DNA of 64,000 nt from Dipylidium caninum (taxonomy: Eukaryota; Platyhelminthes; Cestoda; Cyclophyllidea; Dipylidiidae). The notes under the pieces are model-generated. The model saw nothing but the letters and a program-made list of their open reading frames with translations. It was not told the DNA's origin and ran no database searches. The stretch lies in the NCBI GenBank assembly GCA_017562135.1, contig QEYB01000654.1, positions 496,001 through 560,000 of the forward strand. Reading direction: 5' to 3'. Positions within the stretch are counted from its first letter, which is position 1. Each line of letters opens with the position of its first letter. A program made the position numbers and the translations under genes. Positions 23,204 to 34,125 of this stretch are shown here, in pieces.

Positions 23204-26200
23204 TCACACAACACCACTATCCTTCATGTTTTGTTTACGTGACATCGAAAAAAAGAGGGAGGAAGACGCGTCTAGGTCATTTGGACTGGACTCGAGATAA
23301 AAAAAGGCCTCGTTGACAGTGCCGAGTGCCTCAACGAGGCGTTGGACGACGACAATCAACCGCTCAACTCGGGATTTCAGCGCAGAGCAGTCGGCCAAGC
23401 GGGGAATGCTATGCTCAGCCCGGAGTTGCCGGAGTGAGAGAGAGAAGCTTACACTCGAGGTAGACACGTCGTTGTCTTGCGCGTCCACCCTTTCGTAGAA
23501 GAGGATGTAGGCTGTCGGCTGGATGACGTCGTGGGGATCGGCGATCGGCGAGACGCTGAGGAAGGAGAAGACATGATTATGCGTGGAAGGCAGGAGACTA
23601 CGCGACGGTAGGCATCCCGTCCAGAGAGAACGCAAGAAGGCAGCACTGAGGCCCTTGGGGGCACAGGAGGGCGGTACCGGGGAAGGAAGAGGGGAATGCA
23701 GTGGCTCAGGAAGCCGTCGAACCGGTGAAGGCAACGACAGAGAGACAAGCAGACAGAGGAAATAATTTAAACGCAGAAGGAAAAGTGGTCGGCTGGGGAG
23801 GTTGAAAACTTTGAGGGTAAGTTGGGTGCCAGTGTGGCAGGAAAGGGAAGAATCCTCGAGGGAAGGCGAATGCGAGTCTCGTGAGCGCAGCCGGGGCGGA
23901 GACCAAAGCTTGCGTGGGGGGCAGTGAAAGCAAAGGGAAAGGCGGGTGCAAAAGTAGGCAACCAGCGTGTTTTCGAGGACAGCCGCGCCAAGGTCCTCGA
24001 ATGACCCTACGTGTGTGTGTGTGACGTGATTCCAATCATCTGAATGTGTGAACACGGGGTCTGGTGTGTGTGTGTGTCAAAGGCGATTTGAATTTGGCAC
24101 GCCAAAGGCGGCGACAGCAGTTGTGTTTTACGCGCCAGTTCATTAAAAAGTCCGCATTGTCGTCTGAGGACGCTGTCAACCACGATGGCATGCGAAAAGG
24201 GCGCAAATGACGTTGAACAGGAGTTCGTCCGCCCGACGGCACCGGTAGCGGAAAAAAGAGCCGGAAAGAAGTAGCAAAGCAGTGGCATTTCATGAGTGAG
24301 TGAAGATTCAAAGGCGCCTTCACGTCAGTGCCAGTTCATGTGAAAGCGGGACTAGGCGGGGCAACCACACCCAAAGTACGAGTGAAAAGGAAGAGCGATG
24401 TCCTCACAAAACATACTTTTCGTCGTCGAACAGGAACCAGGCCGGCTGGGGCGAGGGCAGAAGACACCGGGCGGTGTAGTGTCCACGCTCCGTGCCGCCC
24501 TGGTGGAAGACCACCGCGTAGAGGCGGTAATTCGTCGAGACGACGGGACCGGTGACATCAATCGTTGACGTGGACGACGTCAGTGACGATCTCGGCGGGG
24601 GGAGAGAGTCAGTTCCACTCGTGTTGACGGTCTGTGGACTGTCGATTTCAGGTGTCTTCTCTGCCGACGAAAGTGTCTCTTCTCCCGGAGAATCTGGGGG
24701 AAAAGCAATTAATTGCCGCGGTGCACAGACCACACGAAACTACAAAAGCATGGGAATTGGGAGTGACCATAGAAACGTCATTTGTTTATACGATGACGAT
24801 AATTTGTCATTAAGACTGAAAGGAGGAGGGAGTGGGGAGAACTGCAAGTGATCTCCTCAAAACTGTATGACAATTGCCCAATCTGCAAAGTGCTTGTCAT
24901 TTGACTCAGATTCACAACAAAGTCGAGCTGTCAAACAGCATTTAAAATGGGGGACGCGCGCATTTCTCGATTAATTTCTTTGTCTACCGGCATCGTTTAA
25001 TGTGGCCGCCAATCAGACTTGGTTAGATTGCACCGAGCCACTCGAAATGACACTTCGACTGGTGGAAAATTTGGCCCACTCGGCGGGCTGAAGTTGATAA
25101 CAAAAAAGCGCATCCGATGTCACTCTCAGAAGTGCTCGACACTACGTGAATGGACAGTTTGGAGAAGAAGAAGAAGGAAAATGGGAAAAAAGAAGGTGGG
25201 GATGAACGCGGTGGGCGAAAAAATACGCACACGAAGGGATGACAACTCGGCCGATGAGTCATTCTGCGCGCGCGCGCGCGCACGGACGCACACAGGTGTG
25301 GGCGCACGCAAACACGCACGTGCGCACTTCAGTGTGTAACGGAAGCACGGAGAACCCCGCGGCGAGTCCCAGTTTATTATGAAAGGCAGAGAGTGGCGGA
25401 AGATAACGAGGCCAGAGCATGCGGGCCGGCGCGTGGTCGCCGAGTTGAGCACCGAGTTTTGGCCGAGACACCACCAAGACAAATTCGGCTTAACACCTTC
25501 TTAGGACTCAAGTGCTGCGATCGCAGTCGAGGCGACAAAGTTTGTGTTTTGTCCATGTTGTCACCACCGAAGTAATTACCTTTCGGTCGAGGGATTGTGT
25601 TATTTTCGTGAGAGAAGGTCGTTCCACAGTGGGGAGGACCGAGGAAGTGTGGAATACTCGACTGCGGTCCCTCATCCCCTCAATGTGGAAAAAAAAACAC
25701 CAGGAGGCCAGTAATTATACAACGCAATTCCCCGACTCGATGGGAAGGAGATCCTGAAGGCAACGCGGACAACAAGAACAACGAAAACAGTGCCAAAAGG
25801 CCCTGTTGGAGTTGGCATGACGCCAACCTTTCGAACCCAGGCATGCCACGCAACACACACACACACACACACATTTTCAGCCAGTTCAAACAAACGAGCC
25901 CACGTGGTGACCCGCAATTTCTCCCCTTTCCCCGCTTTCCCCCCACAAAACCACGCAAAATTGACAAAATCCCCACGAGGTGACGACAATGCCGACGTGG
26001 TCAAACCACAAGGGCGTGTTTACCGAGATCGGCGTCGCAAATAGATCGGCCGAGGTTAGAAGGTAAACAGAGCATTTCCGTGTTAAGGCAGAGAATAAAA
26101 AAGGCGGAGGGGGGGGGAGGGAGGGTAAACGTCAACTCACCCTTCACGTAGTACGGTGCCATGTCCTGTTGGAAGTCAAATTTGATGAGATGCCTCTTCT

Positions 26201-29200
26201 TAGTCTTGCAACAGGTTGAGTCGAATCGCTGGAATTCTGCATTCGTGGTATCGGAGTGTTAAGGAATTTGCGGTCTTAGTCAAAAATACCAAAAAAAAAG
26301 AAAAATAAAAAAGAAGGGGGATTGTGTGGGCAGCGCTCTGCCTCTTTTCCCCCTCGTCCGCCCCGGCGGAACAGGGTGGAGAGGCGGCGAGAGAGAGAGA
26401 GAGAACGAGGACGCTGTACCGAGTTGGAGGAGGGCGGTGAAATGGTCACTAGGGCCACACGAGGACCATAAACCCCCGGGCGGCACAGGGTGACTCGACA
26501 GAAAGTGTTGAAGCGTTCAAATGTCAAGTACTTTAGGCTAAAACGCCTGCTCCTCCACCTCCGCCCCCCACTCGGGGTGGGAGAGGCGGTGTGAGTGGAA
26601 GTGGGCTGGGCCGATGAGATCGTTGAGAGGACAAAAGGATACGCAAAACGAGTATTTTTGGCAGTCGAGATATCATCACTTGCAACTGTGCCTTGGTTGG
26701 AGTTTTACACTTGCCACAGAACTAACAAAAAAAAATTCGGTGTAAAGGAGGGTGAATTAAGGCCAGAAGGTGAACAAAAAAATGACACGAAATTTTACTA
26801 ATCGCATGTAAACCGCCTGATTGTGCGTCAAGACAAAATGATGGGTTAAATTCGAATCAACTGCAAGAAAAAAAGTCACAGGCTTATCGAGATCGTCGAG
26901 GATTTCGGGTTTAGTGAAGGCTCGCAAACAATCGTCGAGGCTGACACCCGTGTCGTCGGGAGGCGAGGCCTCCGCTGGGGAGGATGGCGAGGCGCCTTTT
27001 CGCGTTTCCTCCTTGTTAGCCTGAAGAATCAACAAAAGAGGTGACCATCGCGAAGGTGGAGCACCCGCCCCCTGCGGCGAGGCACAGAGCGCCTCCCCTC
27101 GACTTCTCGTCTTACAAGGAAGTCCTCGAGGGCACAGCGGAATAATAACTGACGGCAAAAATAAGCCCCTTTCCCCCCGTGTAGGCCCGATTATTAAATG
27201 AGAATTAACTTGGCGTGAGAATGTTCAACGGAGATGTGGTCTTCGACCACCCCAGTGAAAAAGGAGTCTTCGTCCTCGGACAGGCCACGCATCCGATGCC
27301 CCCGACGATGACACCGAGGGGAGCCTCGTCGCCACTCGCCCGGGCGGGCGCCAGCATTTCCGTGGGGGCAGATCGCAGTGGGACTGTCAGAGCTGACGAG
27401 GGGGAGGGGGAGGGGGAGGGCGAGGCCAAGAGCCCCTTCTTCACCGACATTGACCACCCCACCCGATTAAGTGTGAATTCAGTGCCTTTACCACCACCCA
27501 CCACCGCCCTCCATCCATTCTCACCGCCAAGGAATTTACCTCGGGAACGCAGAGAGCCAGATTCCAAAAGAGCTCGTCACGGGTGTTGACATTGTTGCAT
27601 TGGAGACAGCGCAGCTGAGTTTGGAGGTGGCCCACGAAGGTGTCTGGTGGCACAGACGATCGTGAGGTTGGTAATGCATGAACGCAATCGCAGGAGCGGA
27701 ATTTTAGGGTTAACTACTGCCGAAGTCTCACCTTTAAGAAAGCTCTTTCCCCCGGCAGTGGTCTCGGCGGATCCCCTACGAGAAGGAATAGAAGAGGAAG
27801 GCAATTAGAGGAGCAATCAGTCGAGTTGGAAGATGGAAACGCTCAGCAGCTCCCCAATCAGACATAGCTATGAGAGAAAAAGGGGTGGATTTGGGCTAGA
27901 GAGAGCACTTTATCCCAAAAAGGAGGAGAATGAGTTACTAATACCCCATTGGAATGAAAATTCAGTGGAAAGCAAACACAGGCATCCACGTCCACCGACT
28001 TAATCCATGGTGAAAGAGTCATGAATAGCAGTATTTGTGCATTCTTAAAGGTCACCCGAAATTTTACCACGAAGAGTAAGTCAAACGAAAAAAACAAGCA
28101 GACGCGGACCTCCCTTCGCTACTTATTACACAAATTCCGTCGGGTCAGTGAAAGTAGAATCAACATGAGGACTTTAAGAGAAAGGAGCTGCTACCAGCAA
28201 TAACATTTGAGTGCATATTACTGGAGGCATGGGATAAATCGCTAGAGAGATAAGCAGGTGAGTAAAACTTGGCAGTAATCTCTCCAAATTCTAGGCACGT
28301 CGCAACCCAGTGTCTCCAGTTGTCATACAATAAGGCTAAAAGAGGAAAATAAGGGAAAGTCTAAAGGCTAAATGAATTTGGCGGTAGGACCTCAAGGAGA
28401 TGGGACACACTTTTGTCAACTATTTTATCAGGTTTGTAAGTTCTCTAGACTCAGCGCATGGGAGAGTATCATCGCTTGTCAGAGGCACGAATCAAATAGC
28501 TACGTTTCTACGACCCACAGGGGCCAGCGCCACTTGATGGGAGACGTCATGCTCGCTTGCAACTTTGCGAATGAGAGGACAGCAATGCATCGTTCAAAAG
28601 ACATCATTTAGTAACAGAGACGCTAAGTTGATGAATCAAGGTGAACTTTGAGTCGAACTAAGTGGTAATAATTGCGGTTAGAGATATGAGCAAGCTCTTT
28701 CACCTCGCTTTGGATACATAGAGACAAAGTAGAACCTGAGAACAGTAAAATTTTAATCAAAGTAGAAAAGAACAGCATACATGCAACAAATGAGAGGTAA
28801 TCAAAACCCAATCGTGGTTTGTTTCGTAATTTAATAACTCGTGTGGGAACAGCAGGACTCACAGGGCAAGTTGACAAATGTAGCCACCACAGCGGAAATT
28901 ATTTACATGCCCAGCCGATGGGGCACGTGACCTTTGGAGCCATGGTCTCGACCACTTTCGTGTCGGAGGTTTGGTTCGATCACCAAGTTCACCCCGTGTC
29001 AGCTGTAGTGAGCTGGTGACTGCTTTCACTGACTTTGAGTCCACCCATTTGCGGCTTATGGCTCAATTTTCGTTTACTCGGTGGAATAGTAGGGGGTAAT
29101 GACGATCCAATCGAGACCGACCTAACGTAATTGACACCACTATGTGTTGGCGTGAGCGGGCGCTCCTTGATCTCCTCGTGAAGCCCATCCATTAGGTAGG

Positions 29201-30141
29201 TAAAGAATTCTAAAGCATCTTGTTGTCTGAAATGGAAAGAAAAGTAATATCAGAAGCAATACATGTCAGTCACCACGAGCACTTAACAGTAGACCTGGCA
29301 CAAAATGGGATTTCGTCTCTTTATGTGCGGAAAAACACAGTAACTGAAATAATAATAGAGGCTGTTAACAATACACAATAGAATTCTCACAGGTTTCCGC
29401 CGTAGGATGGCACAAATTTCGCGAATGCATTTTTGAACTTCGATATCGTGCTTGATCCAACACTACCATTGGTTATTGAATCCATTTTCGTTATTAGATA
29501 AACAAAGGCTAAGAAACAGAGTTTTAATATAGTTCACTTAGAATAACGGAGCATAAAATATGGCAACATACCAGGGAATAAGTCACTATTAAGTTTAGAA
29601 CACTTGGGACAGATCGGCTCGATGCTGCAGCAATAGTCACGAACAAGGTTAGTAGACCGCAGGCACTGTAAAATTGCGTTGAGGTAACACTTAAAGTAAA
29701 AAAAGCAAAATAGTGTAAAGATTAACCACGGAAAGTAAATGACAGGTCTAAACTAACAATATACTCCCGTGCTCAGAAACTCACTGTATTGCCAAGATTT
29801 TCTAAACCTGATGGAGTGGTCACTTTGGGAACGGAGTCCTGTTGCACGGATCTCTTACGGGAAGAATTTCCATCGGACTCCACACATTTGTGGCGGTAGC
29901 GTGCGCGTTTGTACAATCTGCCTGAGACAATTTCACCGCCCGGTGGATTGCTTTCTCCCTCTGTTGCTACTTCACTGTTTTTGCGACTAATAGTCAGAGG
30001 GGCCTCGGGCTTTGCTTGACCATTTGAATTGCCGTCCAATGCTTTTCTAAAGAGCTCCAACAAGCCGCCTCTTCTAGTCCAACGCAACCCAGGGGCAGAC
30101 GACGGTTTCCCTGGATCACGGTCACCGTCACGCGATTTCAT
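23204..30141 (-). CDS. Ubiquitin carboxyl-terminal hydrolase, USP family (USP2/21-like)
   Basis: This cysteine protease removes ubiquitin from proteins. Eleven exons join in consistent phase: 30141-29785, 29689-29572, 29508-29391, 29226-28993, 27775-27732, 27643-27540, 27020-26880, 26721-26643, 26236-26141, 24693-24417 and 23555-23204. They total 1,920 bases, 639 residues. The Cys box is GLENLGNTCYLNAILQCL, with the catalytic Cys at an exon start. The QQD box is QQDALEFFTYLMDGLHEE. Zinc-binding pairs are LRCLQCN and FCGKCKT. Downstream are LPKILVLQFQRFD, the His box GGTERGHYTA and the end motif AYILFYERV. An in-frame TGA lies 21 bases upstream of the ATG. The 119-residue N-terminal exon is unconserved. 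Family inserts appear after the QQD box and before GVSLDDCLRAFTKPEILDD. A splice at 23453 could replace the last 83 residues. Confidence 0.92.
25265..25281. repeat. GC dinucleotide run (Z-DNA-type)
   Basis: Alternating (CG)8 followed by purine-pyrimidine alternation to about 25,330 (GCACGG, CGCACAC). It lies in the intron between USP exons 26141 and 24693. Such sequence can adopt left-handed DNA. Confidence 0.85.
28993..29226 (-). CDS. USP exon carrying the QQDA box and a Ser/Pro-rich insert
   Basis: The exon is entered in phase 2 and left in phase 2 through a GTGAAC donor after ACGGG. It encodes QQDALEFFTYLMDGLHEEI, the part of the USP catalytic core that follows the Cys-box helices, then about 55 residues of Ser/Thr/Pro/Lys-rich sequence without family similarity. 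It joins the 44-base mini-exon 27775-27732 (GSAETTAGGKSFLK) so that the core resumes with DTFVGHLQTQLRCLQC. Confidence 0.85.
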
Positions 30142-31934
30142 AAAGGAAATATAGGGCGCTCAGTGAAATCCGGCAAGCATCCGAGGCCCACACGCCTTCG
30201 CAGCAAATGATTGGCGTGAGTGATTTAGGTCACCCAGAGTTTTAGCTTAACAAAACGAACATAACAAAATGTTAATAAATAGTATATACAAAAATTATTC
30301 GTAAAACCAACACTTTTACGCTTTTATTATTATAAAAACATGAAATTTTATGGCGTGGTTTACTTTGTATGCAGACAAAAGAGGACTTTAAGTTCATTAG
30401 ACAAACGACCTGTGAAAATGACACTGAATTTCCCAAAGACGTGTTTGTGGTGTGTCATGACGGCCTTGGCACACCATTACCAAAGATAACCTCTGATAAG
30501 CTATTGGAATACTTTGCTTCTTTTTAAACATAGTCATCTCGATTACCTTGGCGAATTTTACTTCATCCCCGTAAAAGGCAAAATCCTGGATATCGAAGTG
30601 CCTCAACCTTGTTAAGTATATGAGGAAAAATTCTGAAGCTAATTATTAATGTCGGTATGCTTTGTCAAGAAAGAAATCCCAGCGGTGAATTTGATAATTT
30701 CACACTTTTCAACTGCCTAAGGGGCTTCTTGGCTTCGGAGCAGGGTGGCCTCACAGCCAAATATGCGACTTGATTACTAGAAGTCTGAGTTAACGTCAGA
30801 ATTGCTCCCATATTAGTGCTAGTGTTGCCATACTTATGTTCAAAGCGTGACGCACACTATATTTTTCTCCTTAGAGTAAAATACAAGAGCTCTTTTGCTT
30901 TCCCCATGCAAAAATACGTCTGTTTAACTTATCACCGCATTCGTTCGCAGTGGTGAGAAGAAAGAATTTGGAGGACACGTGATTGAAGTCGAATCTCGAC
31001 AAGGATGAAAGCTGCTTGTGAAAAAAGACCCCAAGGGTAGGTGCAGCCAAGAGCACATGATCACTTTTAATTAATTAAAATTAATGTAGAGGAAGGACTT
31101 GGTAGATGCTGGCAACCACAGAGGTTGACAATTTGACAAGAGTCGACTCTGCATGGAGGCGCCACTGTGGCTTGGCTAAAGCAGACCCTTGAACAAGAAA
31201 GTATAAAAGATAAATAGCCGGCAATTGCCGAGAATAGCACAGGTGGCTAGAAAAAACGCCACAATTATTAACTCATCAGTTAGAGATGAGGGATTTGAGT
31301 TTTCTTCGTTGTCAGTCTTGAGATACACTGGGCGCCTCTTTCAGTTTGTGCTTCCTTAAATATTTCCTCTTTACTTTCTTGCATCATTCAATGCTCCCCA
31401 TTGTCAGTGAGGCAAACAAAATGCACTAACAACTTAAGATTGAGTAATTAGGACAATATCTTTTTCTAGTGGTTGCAAAAAATATGGACTATGATGAAGG
31501 TGATCTCTGTATTCCATTGTGGATGTTAATTTCCACCATTCCTCCCTCCACGAAGTAATTTTCAGAGCACAACAAAAGTCAACCGGCATTTGCTGCCAGG
31601 GAAATCGCGATGTCCGTTAGTCTTTTGACGCCGAGGTCGCAGAAGCTCAGTGGCCAAGTGCGACACTATCTTCAACGGAGATCAACAGGCGTTGGAGGAA
31701 AGCGAGAGCCTCCTACGACCGTCGCTTCGGGCGGAGGATGATACTTTGTCCTCGCATGTGCAGTAAAAGTCGTTGCGGAACCAGGCGTCCGTCGAGGAGA
31801 GTCCGTTGTGCGGAAGGACACAACAATTATGGGCTCCTGACGAAACGACGGCGGTTGCAGACGGGTAGACAGACAGACAATCAGACAGACAGGGAGAAGA
31901 AAGTCTTTGTGTCTAGACTGCCAACGCTCACCGG

Positions 31935-32169
31935 TGATATTGAAGAGTTTCCCAACGAAGTGCACACTTCTTGAAGACGGACGATTGGCGATAGCAGCGA
32001 TGCTAAGTTCTCAAAAACCAGGCAAAGAGGCGGCGGAAGGAGACTCACCGACGCCTTTGCCCTCCACCTCGCCGAGTCCATCTGTCCCGTGAACGAATTC
32101 GTCGAAGACGCGGATGAAATGGCTTGGGAGGCGAGGGGACAAGCGCATGCTGGCAGGACACAGGGCACC
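31935..32169 (-). other. Possible unassigned coding exons on the minus strand
   Basis: Two segments have good splice signals and matching phase. About 32154-32045 ends at donor GTCG|GTGAGT and reads MRLSPRLPSHFIRVFDEF and VHGTDGLGEVEGKG. About 32010-31936 ends at ACCG|GTGAGC and reads LSIAAIANRPSSRSVHFVGK and LFNIT. They look like protein, but I cannot name a family or find start and stop exons. The chance of coincidence is substantial. Confidence 0.22.
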
Positions 32170-34053
32170 CTTGAAAGGAGACCGGTGGACGAATCTCCTC
32201 AGTTGAACGCCAGGAAATTGGCCTCCGCGGTCCTCGAGTGACTTCGGGATTTGCTGTTTTTTTTACTCCAATGCTTCCACGAATGATAAAACACACTTTC
32301 GCCTGGCCTGCTAACCTCACTTCACCCCGTGCCTGGTGCAATGGCCTGACACGCCACTGGTTTGAGGAGTCTTGAGATTTTGTGGAAAGATTTCTCATTG
32401 TGCTGACGGCCATCATGTGACGCGCATGAGGAGGCCGAGGGTGGTGCTCGCCGCCAACGCCTTACTTCCACTCCACTTAGTCGAGAATAAAAAATTTTTT
32501 ACTCGTTCTGAGAGTCTGCCAACTGTGGCATCGTGTGGTGACCGGAAGTGGGGCTGCAACATCTACACCAGTCCAACACCGCGAATGCCCTCCAACTCGG
32601 CACGGGGTTGAAAACATGACACAGTTTCGCAGAATGCAGAGACGTGTCGGAAAGTGGACTCACCCCTCCGCGAAGGCGCCCCTTCGTCGCAGAAGCCGCC
32701 ACCGCCTCGTGACTGTCTCCACCACCTTCGTGACGAGGATTAAAGTGGGCTGGTGTCGACTGGGGACCGCATTGGGTGCTGATGCACCGAGCGGAGTGGA
32801 GAGAATTTACGCAAAACGACTTTATAGTGCTTGACTAGCGACCCTATTTCGCCATAGAGACGCTGCTGCTGTTGTTTGTGTTGTTATCGCAGCTGTTGCT
32901 CTCTGTTTTCGCGACGACATCGGACGAAAGGTCACTTGAATGTTAGTTTCCACTCTTCTAAAGTGTTGCCTTTGTAAACTAGGCTAACATGACTGTAAGT
33001 AATTATGCAAGGCCGCGGGAGATTATTCGTCTCTATGATCTCCTAACTGTTCAGAAACTATAGGAGAAATTGACAGCTCATGATTAGCCTCTAGGTAGTG
33101 CATGCAATCATTACGTGTGCCTCTCTTCTGCTAAGTGTCGCGTCTAGGACATTTTCATGCTTTTGAGAACGGGTAGTTTAAAAAACAAAAACACATTGCA
33201 GTTGCGCACAAAGCGCATAATTTCGTCAATTTCTGTCCATAAGTGTCCTATTGCGACAAAAAACCCGGGCTAACGTCTTCGCTCGGAGTAAGTACCCTGA
33301 GCGTTTAAAGGTCCATCATCTTACCTCCTTGACAGATTCTACCTGGAGTGGGTGCTCAGAGCTTACCGAAGTCCTCCAAAATATTTCAGCATGGCGATAA
33401 TCGGGGTCAGTTGCATAACCAAATGATTTGTGGGAAAGGAGAGAATGACAACATATGATAGCGCCTGCTGGCATCGCACTGACTGTCAAGTACACAAAAA
33501 GCGGACATTCTAGCCTTTGTGTAGCGAGCGCACACATGACATCTTCGGCGAAGTGTTTGCTCACACGGCCACAAGGCCAGAAAAAAGGACATTGCAACAA
33601 TGTGCGTTTGTAAGACTAAGGCGGGAGGTGATGAATTATAAGCACAAATTCTTCACTCCGCTGCCTACACAACGATATCTGTTTGTTACCATGATATGCG
33701 ATGGAACTACGGACGATTTGGTCAGATGGCCTATATTTCATTTATTAACTCTTCACCGGAATATGTGGTGCAGTGCATATTAAACAATTTTTTAAATTAT
33801 TCCTATAGCATGAGGAAATGTATCTATTGAAGGCGATTAACTTGGCAATATAGCAGAACTGATTACAATGCCTATTCATCTTTGAATGAGATTCTTGCGC
33901 TGGCTGACATTAAGTAAATCCATACAAACCAACGGGTAGCACACTATAATAAGTCTATAACCACCCTTGCATTAATAGCTATCTTGAATTTTGTTAACTT
34001 AGAATCTGATATTGGAATTCACTTGTTTTACCGTTTCATACTGGCGAGCCTAT

Positions 34054-34061
34054 TATAAAAG
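34054..34061 (+). promoter_or_regulatory. TATA box of the alanine aminotransferase gene
   Basis: TATAAAAG lies 65 bases upstream of the ATG at 34126, leaving room for a short 5' untranslated region of about 40 bases. It is a close match to the animal TATA consensus in otherwise unremarkable AT-rich DNA. Confidence 0.55.
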
Positions 34062-34125
34062 CCCCGATAACACAGACCTTGGGTTTGTTTATTAGTCTTC
34101 GACATTTCCCTTGCTCCTTCCCGAC

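Larger units (their letters stand above)
30142..34125. other. Intergenic, mostly AT-rich sequence
   Basis: This lies between the divergently oriented USP (minus) and aminotransferase (plus) genes, so it must hold both promoters. Apart from the possible minus-strand exons at 31.9-32.2 kb and a minus-strand segment near 30,549-30,605 (HFDIQDFAFYGDEVKFAK) that looks protein-like, no gene was recognised. Confidence 0.4.

Noticed and set aside
25827..25870. GGTTCGAA-like box on the minus strand, considered as a tRNA B box
   Set aside because: The flanking bases do not form a T arm or acceptor stem, and no matching A box lies upstream.
25680..26044. Small open frames around the CA microsatellite with Val-Cys runs
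   Set aside because: The runs are the translation of the dinucleotide repeat inside a USP intron.
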